Shown here piece after piece: positions 9,674-19,669 of a stretch of DNA of 64,000 bases (position 1 is the stretch's first letter; each line of letters opens with the position of its first letter). The notes beneath the pieces are model-generated. The model was not told where the DNA came from, searched no databases, and saw only the letters and a program-made list of their open reading frames with translations. A program made the translations under genes and the position numbers. Source of the stretch: Planctomycetota bacterium (GTDB taxonomy: Bacteria > Planctomycetota > Phycisphaerae > WQYP01); the NCBI GenBank assembly GCA_021818445.1, contig JAKAEB010000003.1:1-64000 (forward strand), in the 5' to 3' direction.

Positions 9674-10585
9674 TTACAGGTGGTCAGTTCGGTGTTCCCT
9701 TCTATTGAGCGTACCGACGAGCGTGTTATGGAACGCCCGAATAGCTGCCGATTCGGTTCGCCCCCGTAACATGAGGCGCTGAATGGGACGCTCAAGTGGA
9801 AAATCCTTGACGTTTGCCATGCAAAGTTGGCCCCGTTGAATTTCCGCATCAACCACAAGATTGGACAAAACACTCAAGCCCAGCCCAAGTGAGACAGCGC
9901 GTTTCACGGCCTCGGTGTCATTGAGCGCAAGAATGCAATTGACATTTAAATTGCGTGACGCAAGAAATCTATCAAAGATTGCTCGCATGCCTGATCCGAC
10001 CTCACGGAGAACAAACGGGTAATCACGTAGCTGCTCTATACTTAATCCCTGCTTCAGGGCCGCTGGATGACCGGGCGGCGTAATGACGATCAACTTGTCG
10101 GTCAGGACCGGCTTAGCCTCGATATCTCGATGTTCAATAAAGCCCCCCGTGTAAGCCAGATCACACTGCCGATCAAGCAGAACATCCTGTATATCCTTGT
10201 CGTTTTTTAACTTCAGATCCACCTCGATGTTTGGATACCTATCGTGAAAATGCAACAGTATCTCGGGAAATTTATAGACGCCGATTGTACTGCTGGCACC
10301 CACCACTACCCGCCCCCTTGCAAGTCCGCGAAACTCCGCCAACGATCGCTCAGCTTCAGACTCCAATCCGAATATTCGCTTCGCATAATCCGCGAGCACT
10401 TCGCCCTCGCGTGTTAATTCCAAGCCTCGGGCTTGGCGCTGGAGCAAACTCACCCCCAAAGCGCTTTCCAGCAGCCGTAACTCCTTGGATACCGCCGGCT
10501 GGCTGAGTTTAAGCCGATGTGCCGCCCGTGTAATACTCTTCTCCTCGGCAACAGCTATAAAAATTCGTAAATGGTTCAAGTTCAT
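9674..10585 (-). CDS. LysR-family transcriptional regulator
   Basis: MNLNHLRIFIAVAEEKSITRAAHRLKLSQPAVSKELRLLESALGVSLLQR. Confidence 0.92.
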   Translation of the reverse strand: MNLNHLRIFIAVAEEKSITRAAHRLKLSQPAVSKELRLLESALGVSLLQRQARGLELTREGEVLADYAKRIFGLESEAERSLAEFRGLARGRVVVGASSTIGVYKFPEILLHFHDRYPNIEVDLKLKNDKDIQDVLLDRQCDLAYTGGFIEHRDIEAKPVLTDKLIVITPPGHPAALKQGLSIEQLRDYPFVLREVGSGMRAIFDRFLASRNLNVNCILALNDTEAVKRAVSLGLGLSVLSNLVVDAEIQRGQLCMANVKDFPLERPIQRLMLRGRTESAAIRAFHNTLVGTLNRREHRTDHL

Positions 10586-11345
10586 TGCCCGATGCCCTTT
10601 TTCCGAAAAACTGAATCTAACTGTCCATAATAACTACCGCATCGCACGCGGCCACAGACGACAACACAACCTTTACGGCCCGGCGGCCGCAGATCAAGCG
10701 ATCGATCGTATTGGCGGGCCCCATCGCAATGCAACTACCCAACGATGAGCAAATCCCCGCTCCGGTGAGATACCGCCCCCCACTCCTGAAATCTTCTTGA
10801 TTTCACATCTTTATTACATGCCCCACTTAAGTGCGTCCCTGCAAATCTCGCCCGGTAAGCACGGCAAATGGATTTTAAGGATAGCCGCAGTACCGCCCAG
10901 TTTCAAAAATCTGGTTTGTGCCGGGCGTTTACCGGTCTGCTTCCCCCTCCAGCTTGTCGATCGCCCATGAAATGGTTGACCAGACAAGCAAGAAGTTAGC
11001 TTGCTTGCGTCGAGCATACGATAAATTAATAGGATATTACTATCAACCCAACCATAATAAAATTCGGTATTGCCAAAAGTTATGCACTGCGCGCAAACAC
11101 CAATTGATCGTCTGCAGTGATGTTTATTTGGACGAAATCCCCGACCACAATAAAGCTGAACCGAGCGGGAATTCGCACGTTTGAGCATCCACACTCGCTG
11201 CTCATCAGCGGCAGAACTATGTTAATTCAGTGCGATTGCACCGCAGCATACCTGTAAACGCCCTCGTGGCCGGAGGTACGATGCCTTCAATCGTCATGGG
11301 CGACGACCGACTTCCGTCAGCAAATTTCTGACCCAAACATCTGAG

Positions 11346-11360
11346 TGGCACAAACTTTGC
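11346..11360 (+). promoter_or_regulatory. Candidate sigma-54 promoter for the porin
   Basis: TGGCACAAACTTTGC, GG/GC spacing 12 nt, ~170 nt upstream of ATG 11532. Confidence 0.7.
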
Positions 11361-11531
11361 GTTCCACCTCGCTGCATGAGACCGCTCAGGTAATGGGCGC
11401 TTTCATGACGTTGCCGACTTCCGGCGTTTCGCGCGGCTGACCTGTGGTTGGCAGCATGGCGGTTTTGGGACCGGACAGACCTGTTAACAAGTGTTTATGA
11501 CGCTGTTTGTTTTTTTTTGAGGAGTTTTTTC

Positions 11532-13052
11532 ATGATTAAATGGGCACCGAAATCATCAAGAAAATGGATGTTGATGGGTATTGCAACCATAGGCACCTCT
11601 TTCGCGCCCGCTTTCGCCGGGATCCCGTCTCCCGGCATGAAGGCCAGTGCATTGACCGTTACCCAACTGGAGGCCGAGATCAATGCCCTGCAGAGTCAGG
11701 TCAAGGCATTGCAAAGTGGGCAGAAGAGTGTGCAGCAGTCGGAAGAATCAGCCGCTGAAGTGCGGCAGATCGTCAAGCAGGTGCTTTCCGATGCCAAAAC
11801 CCGCTCGCAATACATGGGTAACGCCCTTGAAGCCGGTTACAACAATGGCTTCTTTATCCAGAGCGCCAACAAAGAATTCAATTTGACCATCAATGGCTAC
11901 CTGCAATACCGCTACACATGGTCGCAGGCCCAGCGGGGCGACAATGTAACGGCCACGGGCAGCCCCATTCCGTCATCCGACACCGGCAACACCAATGGCT
12001 TTGATGCCCGCCGGGCGCGGTTGATCCTTTCCGGTTATGCCTTCAAAAATATCATCTATTCAATTTCAGGTGATTTTGCCAGCGGCAGCGGATTGGGCAA
12101 CAGCTTTCAGATTCTGGACACCTGGATCGGTTATGAATTTAATCCGGGTTTTATGATCCGCACCGGTTCCATGCTGGTGCCATTCACCCATGTGGAATAC
12201 TACAGCTCAGGTACAGAATTTCCGGAATTTGCCGCTGCTGAAGCACCCTTTGACCCGGTGCGGTCGTTGGCATTGGATGTTTCCGGCAACTTGGATCACA
12301 ACAAGTTCTTTTATGATGCCCAGGTGAACAACGGCTCCAAGGCCAACAATCTCGATGGCAGCGCCAATGTGAGTACCAGTACCAATCTGGATAACCGCAT
12401 GGGCTTTTATGCCCGCGTGCAGTACGCCGGGGCCGGTACCAATGCCGATTTCACCGATTCGCCGGATGTGTCATGGCACAAGCACCTGGTCTGGGCCGTT
12501 GGTGCCGCCGCAGGTTATGAAGAGCAGAATTCGTCGGCCGGTGTCTATCCCGCTCCGCAAGGCTCGTTGGCACTTGCGGGGTTGGCCACTCCCAATAACG
12601 GCTATCTTGGTGGGGTAACTGCCAGCGGATCGCTGTATCGCGCTACCGTTGACGCCCACATGAAGTATCGCGGCCTGGCATTGAATGGTGCCATTTACTA
12701 TCAACAATACAATGCCGCCACACCCGGTGCCGGTGGCAGCACCGCCCTGCTTTACAAAACCTATGGAACCGGCAGCGTATGGCAGCTTGGTGCCTATGGC
12801 GAAGCGGGCTACTTTATTGTGCCGCACAAGTGGGAACTGGCCGCCCGCATTGGCGACCTGACCACCGATGGGCAAGGCAAGCAGTCGATGGAATACACGG
12901 CTGGCGTGAATTACTACATCTTTGGCGAAAATGCCAAACTGCAGGCTGCCTTCACTTATCTGCCCAATGCGGCGTACAGCAGTCCGAATATCGGCTCAAA
13001 CGCCAACACGCAGGATTTCATCACGCAGGTGCAATTGCAGGTGAAGTTCTAA
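11532..13052 (+). CDS. Outer-membrane porin, OprO/OprP (phosphate-selective) type
   Basis: Signal peptide, coiled-coil LEAEINALQSQVKALQ, FNLTINGYLQYRY, FDARRARLILSGYAFKNIIYSISGDF, C-terminal F; 13-A/T leader and GAGG upstream. Confidence 0.85.
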   Translation: MIKWAPKSSRKWMLMGIATIGTSFAPAFAGIPSPGMKASALTVTQLEAEINALQSQVKALQSGQKSVQQSEESAAEVRQIVKQVLSDAKTRSQYMGNALEAGYNNGFFIQSANKEFNLTINGYLQYRYTWSQAQRGDNVTATGSPIPSSDTGNTNGFDARRARLILSGYAFKNIIYSISGDFASGSGLGNSFQILDTWIGYEFNPGFMIRTGSMLVPFTHVEYYSSGTEFPEFAAAEAPFDPVRSLALDVSGNLDHNKFFYDAQVNNGSKANNLDGSANVSTSTNLDNRMGFYARVQYAGAGTNADFTDSPDVSWHKHLVWAVGAAAGYEEQNSSAGVYPAPQGSLALAGLATPNNGYLGGVTASGSLYRATVDAHMKYRGLALNGAIYYQQYNAATPGAGGSTALLYKTYGTGSVWQLGAYGEAGYFIVPHKWELAARIGDLTTDGQGKQSMEYTAGVNYYIFGENAKLQAAFTYLPNAAYSSPNIGSNANTQDFITQVQLQVKF

Positions 13053-13134
13053 TCTGACCACATCACGGCGAACCACACCGTGACCAACATCAAAACTCTC
13101 CCAGGGCGGGCCAGCATGGCCCGCCCTTTTTCTT
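12975..13134. repeat. Direct repeat copy B (porin 3' end plus terminator)
   Basis: 159/160 identical to 1-160. Confidence 0.97.
13104..13131 (+). terminator. Rho-independent terminator of porin copy B
   Basis: gggcgggcca-gca-tggcccgccc TTTTT. Confidence 0.9.
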
Positions 13135-13211
13135 ACATCATTTGCCGGGGGTGTTTCCAAAGGTGGACCATTGCCCTCGGACTTACACGTTTGCGCTAAA
13201 TGTTAGTGCGG

Positions 13212-13252
13212 CAAAAAGAAAAAAAAGCTGGTGATCGATACCGACCACCAGC
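13212..13252 (-). terminator. Minus-strand terminator with no assigned minus-strand gene
   Basis: Minus strand GCTGGTGgtCGgtatCGatCACCAGC followed by TTTTTTTT. Confidence 0.65.
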
Positions 13253-13712
13253 CTTCGTGGGGGAGAAGGAAGGAACTTACATCTTCCAAGGGCCGTGGGA
13301 AACCCTCGCAAGACACCCTCTGATACGTTTGAGCGAAGGACGAGGTTCAGCAAATCTTCAAAATTTGAATTCCTCCCTGCTTGCCGCCGGTTCACTACCG
13401 CAATCACAGTCCCAGAATAGGGATGATGTCAAATAAAAGGGCGGTTTTTCGAATGTGCCGTCTGAGATAGTGCTTATTGGGCTTATCAGACGATGAAGAC
13501 GCGAAATCCGTTTTAGTTTTACTGCATTGGCACCGGCCAGCTACCGATAGATATGGCGGGAACGAGAGAGCCAATTTAGTCAACTCATCGCAGCGATGCC
13601 TATCTGCTCCGCGATGAACGGTGGTGAATAAAAATGTGGTTTTTCTCCGGGGCGGATGCCGTGACATTCGTGCAGCCCAACCCGGAAGACTGTTGAAAGG
13701 GAAAGGTTTCTT

Positions 13713-14465
13713 ATGCGTTCCAAATGCCTGAAAACGAGCCGGGGTTTTACTCTGATTGAACTTCTGGTGGTCATTTCCATCGTGGCGGTGATGATCTCAT
13801 TACTGCTGCCCGCGCTGGCCTCAAGCCGCAACCTGGCACAGAGGACTAATTGTTCCGCCCAGTTGCACTCTTTAGGTCAGGCGTTCGCCGTCTACGCGGA
13901 TACGTACGAAAATCAGTACCCAGCCAACTCAGAATACGGACTTCCGTTTGAATATATGATCAACGGATACAACAATGTCACGCGGAATTGGAATCCCGCG
14001 GGCTTCAGCCTGCTGTACACCTCGGGCGTTATGACAGTACCGCAGATGTTCTACTGCCCGCAATCCGGTTACTACGGCGCTGACAGCGCATCATACGGTT
14101 CATACCTGCCAACGCTGGTAGACAAGGGATACACCATCAACTGGGCTAATATTGCGTACAGCTATTGTTACTACTACGCACCCTCGGGGCAGAGAAATTA
14201 TTGGGGCCAGGACCTTGACGCACCGCAAATCCAGTTCAGCAACGGTCCCGATGATTCAAACAACACCATATTGGCGGGCGATACGACGATGGCAATATTC
14301 AATTCCTTTGCGTGGCCCAACCCGGCGGCATCCAACCATATGACTTCCGGCACCACACCAGATGGCGGCAACGAACTCTATAACGACGGATCCGTCCGCT
14401 GGCACAACTTCAGCCAGATGCATGCTGGCTATACATGGCTGGGCATTTTCAACTTCTACCAATAA
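13713..14465 (+). CDS. Type II secretion / prepilin-like protein with N-terminal cleavage-methylation motif
   Basis: RGFTLIELLVVISIVAVMISLLLPAL; C-terminal ELYNDGSVRWHNFSQ (H-X9-DG-type region). Confidence 0.92.
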   Translation: MRSKCLKTSRGFTLIELLVVISIVAVMISLLLPALASSRNLAQRTNCSAQLHSLGQAFAVYADTYENQYPANSEYGLPFEYMINGYNNVTRNWNPAGFSLLYTSGVMTVPQMFYCPQSGYYGADSASYGSYLPTLVDKGYTINWANIAYSYCYYYAPSGQRNYWGQDLDAPQIQFSNGPDDSNNTILAGDTTMAIFNSFAWPNPAASNHMTSGTTPDGGNELYNDGSVRWHNFSQMHAGYTWLGIFNFYQ

Positions 14466-14961
14466 TTGGTTGCAGATTTAAACAGTGGCAGGCATGGGCA
14501 CCGGTCGCCAGTTAAGCGTGACCGGTGCTTTTTATTTCCTGTTTACGGCCCCGCAACCGACCAAGCTCACGGCGCACCGGATCACGGACAGGGTTTGCAC
14601 CTACCCGGAAAAAACGGCCATAACTGTCCATTACAACAATGGCTGGAACCATTCGTGATTCAACACGACCTACGAGATAACACTTCTGCCCGGGGGGACC
14701 GATCCAGATGGCGCGGATGTACATGCCAGATAAACGACCGGAATTATCGGGTTCGATCACATTTTTGGCGAACATAAATATTAAATTTAGCTTCAAGCGC
14801 GACGTGAAACGGCGGCCCATTCATAACCGGATAGAGCGCCGGGTTATAACTCATATCTTTGTGGCGTTCATGAGATATTGCCTGATAGACACGCGCAACA
14901 ACCGAGCGCGATTGGAACGTATCATGACACCATTTTTTAGCACCGACGTGCGAAGGCTGGG

Positions 14962-17900
14962 TTAAAAGCCTATGGCCACACCCGCCATAACGGTTTGGGC
15001 AAATTGCCGATGATCGCCAATCTGCGTTTGATAATTGACGAATAGCGATGTGTTTTTGGCCAGATAGCCACCGATGCCCAACCCGAGCAGTGCGGAGTTT
15101 CGCGACGGACTTGGGGCATTGTATAAAAAGGAGCCTGGCCCAATTTGGCTAAAACTCGCCACCAATGACCCGCGCCGACCGATATATTCGTGCTGCCAGA
15201 AAGCATTAAAGCTAACCACCAACGGCAGCGGCAAAAGCTTCTTGTTCAAATGCCAGTGCCCTTGAAAACCCAGCAACGTGCGGAATGAATCAATGCTCTG
15301 CTTGGACACACTTAGTGCGTAAGGGCTGCCCGTCTCGCCAAAACCGCCCACATTCATGTGCGTGTAGGCGATTCCCCCCGATGGGCCAATATCGAGTCCG
15401 GAAATCGGATGGATGTAATAGTCGGCCATAAGCGAGGCATCGTACTGATTGCTTACGGGTTCACCTGTGGCTGTGCCGGTATAGCCCGGTACCACAATGT
15501 TGCGGTTAATTTTGTAGGTATTGAAGGTGTACTGCGTCAGGCCGTCAATCTGCAGCCTGCCGAGTTTGTAGCCGGCAAATAACCCCGGCGCGTAGCTGTT
15601 GGCGGCCTCGCGACTGCCCAGGTTATCCAGTGTGCCACCGGTATAAGCGTAGTTGAATATCCCGCCAACCAACAGGTGCTTCGTGAGCCGATAATCCAGC
15701 CCCGCCATCACGCTGCCAGTGGTAAAGTGCTGTGTCGGATAACCGCCCTGTGGTGCCGAGTCCAAGGCAATTTGGCCAGTTAAAAAGCCTGACCAGCGCG
15801 TTCCCAACCGTGAAGGTGGCATGGCGGCTGCATCCAATTCCTGCATGGATTGGCCCAGCAAGGCCTGATGGTCCGCCTCCTGCATGGCGGAGGCAAGATT
15901 CAACGCAAATGGGTCGCTCTGGCTGGTTTTAAGCAAAGCGAGGCCGGAGGCGTCAAACCCGCCGCCATGGTAGGCATCATATACCTGACCATCAATCGCT
16001 ATGCCCTCAAAAATCATGTTATCAATCGCCGGTTGAGTTAATTGGGCGTAATCCTGCGGGGTAAGGCCTTGAAGGTAATTTGCAAGCGAGGTTCCGGAAA
16101 GAAAGCTCAGTTCCGTGATGCTATTAATTACTTGTGATGGAATCTGCCCCTGATTGGATAGTTGGGTGAAATAATCAGCAACCTGGATTTGGTTATCCGA
16201 TAGTCCCGTAGTATTAAATAATTGAGGTAATCCCGAGGATTGGATTACGATCTGGTAACCGTTGCCGACGACTTCATTCTGCGCAAATGAAACGTGGCTT
16301 GCATTTGATGTAACAATGGCAAAACTGCCGGACACATTGCCGGTGGTTTTGACCACGGTATAAGCCTGGCCGTTGATGGGTGCATCGTTAATGAAGCGTA
16401 TATTGAGTTTGCCAGCCAGCGTTGCTGGACCGCTGCCCAGCGAAACATAATCGTAATTGCCCGATGCGGGCGATCCGAAGATGGCAAGATCCAAGTTGGA
16501 GGTCGAATCGAGCGTCAGACTGGAGGCATTGATCACGACCGGCGTGGGTCCGTCGAACATGTAGTTGCTCGTGGCCAAGGTACCGGCGTTGATGATGGCA
16601 CCGCTGCCGAAGGCGCTGTCGCCACCAGCCACCACGGTGGCACCCGCATCAATCATCGTGCCGCCGGTGTAGGTATTGTCGCCATTTAGAACCAGCGTGC
16701 CGGCACCGCTGGCCGTCAGCGTGCTGCTTACGATCGGGCCGGCAGAAATTTCAGGCCCTGCGGAAAGTTGTAATGGGCCGGCCAACAGCAAGGTAGAGAT
16801 GGTACCATTGAGCGTCATGGTATCGCCCGCCGATACGGCAACTTGTACGCTATTACTTCCCGCCCCGACATAGATGGGACGGCTCATACTGAAATTGCCA
16901 TTGGTGGCCAACGTAGATCCACTGAGTAAGATTAACCGGCCGCTGGCCGCACCAAGATTGTCATCTGCCGATATGGAGAGTGTCGTACCGGGATATACGG
17001 TGGTGTCGCCGGTGTAGGTGTTGTTTCCGGATAAAACGACGCTACCGCCACCGACTGAACTTTCAAGATACAGTGCACCACTTCCTGAAATCGCGTTGGC
17101 CAGAGTTACATCATTCCCGTTGGCATCGATGGTTCCACCACCGCTGCCGAGAACAAAGGCGTTGTTGAAAGTCATGTCAGTAAGTGCGGCGTTCTGAATG
17201 GTAGCGTTATTAAGTTTCATTGTGGCACCACTGCCAAGCCCGCCCGCGGAGTTGTAGAAACTTGCCCGCGAGACATTTGTGATCTCCAAAGTTCCTGCCG
17301 CAAAGCCGCTGTTATTACCGCCCAACTCATACGGCCCATCTTGGAGTACCAAGATCGCATTAGGGTCGCTGTTGGAGATGCCCCCATTGATTGCGGTCGT
17401 AGCGCCACCGCCGTCAATTAGCTGGGCGGTTGTCGCGGTGCTGTCCGCGATCGAAACGCTGCCGAGTTCGTCGGTGTGGCCGTTAAGTCCGAACAGCAGT
17501 TGTCCTTGGGTCGCATTGCCCGTAAAAATAATATTATTTTGGCCCGGGTTCTCAATGTATAGAGTTGAACTATCAGCGATATTGAATTGGATGTCGGAAT
17601 TTATGAAGGAGGCGTCATTTGTAAGGCTTCCACCGCCGTCAATGGTGAGGGTGGTGGGGGATGTGGTCAGAGAATTAATTGATCCAAACCTTATTGTGTT
17701 ACTAAAACCGCCGGTGTCAAAGGTGCCGCCGCCAGCACCAACCGAGATGGTATTGGAGATACTAAGACCGCCGCCCGCCTGAAGCGTTCCACCGTTAAAG
17801 CTCAGTGTACCGGTACCCATTGCCGACGCAGAATTGATGGCGAGTGTGCCGGAATTTAGATTGACGCCGCCGGTGAAGCTTTCGGTGCCGTTTAGCACGA

Positions 17901-19389
17901 GCGTTCCAGAACCGTCCAGCGCCAATGATCCGCCGGTACCGCTCCCGATACCACCGTCCTGAATGGCACCGCTAAAGGTGTCGGTCTGTCCTGAAGCGAT
18001 ATCCACCGTCAACGCCTTGCCGCCCAGCGCAACCGTACCGCCAGTACCGGAGAGGCCTTCGATCGTGGCCCCGTTACTGGCCTGCGAAATGTCGAAGGTG
18101 CCACCGGTTGAAAGGTTGACACCTGAGGAGTTGGCCAGGGAGCCGCCCCCTGAAAGGGCAAGCGTTCCGCCCGTAATGGTGGTCGTACCGGTGTAGGAGT
18201 TGTTGTTGGATAGTGTCGTGGTGCCACCGTTAACGGTCAGATTTAGATTACCGAAAAGCTGGCCTGAAACGGTGTTGGTTCCGCCATCAAGGACGAGATT
18301 TATAGCCCCACCCGAGCCGCCGCTACCGCCGCTGCTTCCGGGCAAGGTCCCTGTGGTGCTGCCGATATCGCCGGCGATAACCGAACTGTAACTGTATCCG
18401 CCGGATCCTGGTGAAACCGTGAGCGTTTCAGCGGATGAACCCGAATTGTAGATGTTGCTACCGGCCCCCAAATTTAAACCGGCAACCGTCTGCGACGATC
18501 CGGAGAGATCGGCATTGTAATCGGTTCCACTGCCGCTGACGGGAATTAATGCAACATTAACTTGGCCGGCAGGCGTACCCGCGTTCCAGTTGCCGCCGAC
18601 AGACCAGAAATTGGTCCCGGTTCCTTTGCTGTCGTTGGAATCGTTATTGAAGGTATTGACGAGCAGCTGGATTTGCAGACCGTTGAGGTCACCCTCGCCC
18701 ACGCCGGGCTGCGTTGTCTGGGTAATCGTTATGACGCCCGACGCGTTGCTCGTCGGGGTGAGCAAAACATAATTATCGCCCTCGATGAAACTACTCGCGG
18801 CGGAACCTTGACCGTTCCCCGTCGCATCGGCAGACACCCCATTAGCCGTTATAACGGTCGCGCGACTGGTGCCACTGGCGTCATATGATGCGGCGTAAAC
18901 GTAAAGATTGTAGGTCGTTTTGGCGGCCAGACCACTGATATCGATGTTGACGCTGGTACCACCGGTGTTGGGTTTTTCATCGAGATACTGCGTCATCAGT
19001 CCGGGCGCGATGGGATTAGTTGGGTTCGTGCCGGAGTTTGCGGCTTGGTAGGCCGAGTATGAAAGTGTCAAACCCGAACTAGCCCCGGTCGTAGTGTTCA
19101 AGGAGATGCCGCTGCCGGCAACGCTGGCTCCAGCGCCGGACACCCCAATATTATTCCATTGGTCGCTGCTGCCGCCGACAACAGCCGCACCCGACTCGGT
19201 TGCCGGCGTGGTGGCCGAGGAATCATAAAAATTCACGTCCACAAGTGACGGGACCAAGGGGGTCCCCAATGCGATGCCTGCCACCGACAATGCCACCGCG
19301 GCTGCCAGAAGGTGCCGATTACGCCAGCACGCTCTTGGCAAAGTTCGGCTGATGGCAACATCCGAGGCGTTCAGATTCCGATCAAGCAT
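14962..19389 (-). CDS. Autotransporter with PATR/passenger-associated beta repeats and C-terminal beta-barrel
   Basis: Repeated GGTLALSGGGSL/NNSYTGTTTITGGT/NTYTGDTTVYPGTTLSI units; C-terminal LGLGIGGYLAKNTSLFVNYQTQIGDHRQFAQTVMAGVAIGF; GAAAGGAAT upstream of ATG. Confidence 0.9.
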   Translation of the reverse strand: MLDRNLNASDVAISRTLPRACWRNRHLLAAAVALSVAGIALGTPLVPSLVDVNFYDSSATTPATESGAAVVGGSSDQWNNIGVSGAGASVAGSGISLNTTTGASSGLTLSYSAYQAANSGTNPTNPIAPGLMTQYLDEKPNTGGTSVNIDISGLAAKTTYNLYVYAASYDASGTSRATVITANGVSADATGNGQGSAASSFIEGDNYVLLTPTSNASGVITITQTTQPGVGEGDLNGLQIQLLVNTFNNDSNDSKGTGTNFWSVGGNWNAGTPAGQVNVALIPVSGSGTDYNADLSGSSQTVAGLNLGAGSNIYNSGSSAETLTVSPGSGGYSYSSVIAGDIGSTTGTLPGSSGGSGGSGGAINLVLDGGTNTVSGQLFGNLNLTVNGGTTTLSNNNSYTGTTTITGGTLALSGGGSLANSSGVNLSTGGTFDISQASNGATIEGLSGTGGTVALGGKALTVDIASGQTDTFSGAIQDGGIGSGTGGSLALDGSGTLVLNGTESFTGGVNLNSGTLAINSASAMGTGTLSFNGGTLQAGGGLSISNTISVGAGGGTFDTGGFSNTIRFGSINSLTTSPTTLTIDGGGSLTNDASFINSDIQFNIADSSTLYIENPGQNNIIFTGNATQGQLLFGLNGHTDELGSVSIADSTATTAQLIDGGGATTAINGGISNSDPNAILVLQDGPYELGGNNSGFAAGTLEITNVSRASFYNSAGGLGSGATMKLNNATIQNAALTDMTFNNAFVLGSGGGTIDANGNDVTLANAISGSGALYLESSVGGGSVVLSGNNTYTGDTTVYPGTTLSISADDNLGAASGRLILLSGSTLATNGNFSMSRPIYVGAGSNSVQVAVSAGDTMTLNGTISTLLLAGPLQLSAGPEISAGPIVSSTLTASGAGTLVLNGDNTYTGGTMIDAGATVVAGGDSAFGSGAIINAGTLATSNYMFDGPTPVVINASSLTLDSTSNLDLAIFGSPASGNYDYVSLGSGPATLAGKLNIRFINDAPINGQAYTVVKTTGNVSGSFAIVTSNASHVSFAQNEVVGNGYQIVIQSSGLPQLFNTTGLSDNQIQVADYFTQLSNQGQIPSQVINSITELSFLSGTSLANYLQGLTPQDYAQLTQPAIDNMIFEGIAIDGQVYDAYHGGGFDASGLALLKTSQSDPFALNLASAMQEADHQALLGQSMQELDAAAMPPSRLGTRWSGFLTGQIALDSAPQGGYPTQHFTTGSVMAGLDYRLTKHLLVGGIFNYAYTGGTLDNLGSREAANSYAPGLFAGYKLGRLQIDGLTQYTFNTYKINRNIVVPGYTGTATGEPVSNQYDASLMADYYIHPISGLDIGPSGGIAYTHMNVGGFGETGSPYALSVSKQSIDSFRTLLGFQGHWHLNKKLLPLPLVVSFNAFWQHEYIGRRGSLVASFSQIGPGSFLYNAPSPSRNSALLGLGIGGYLAKNTSLFVNYQTQIGDHRQFAQTVMAGVAIGF

Positions 19390-19669
19390 TTCAATTCCTT
19401 TCGAAATGGTCCGGATTAAACGGCGAATAGAAAACTGCTGGCGAACTTACCCCGCAAAGAGACACCCTTGGCGGCGCGCCCTTATTGCAAAACTTTCGGC
19501 CCCCTTAAACATACACCGGTTTCGATGCGGCGATCTTCCGCAATCGGTTATGGTCGATACCAGGACTTCCCCGCATTTCAGGAAACGCGGGAAGATTTTA
19601 TCGGCCCACGCGCAATTATTAACACATACCCATTTGAAATGCAAGTTTTAACAGAACGACCTGTCAGGA

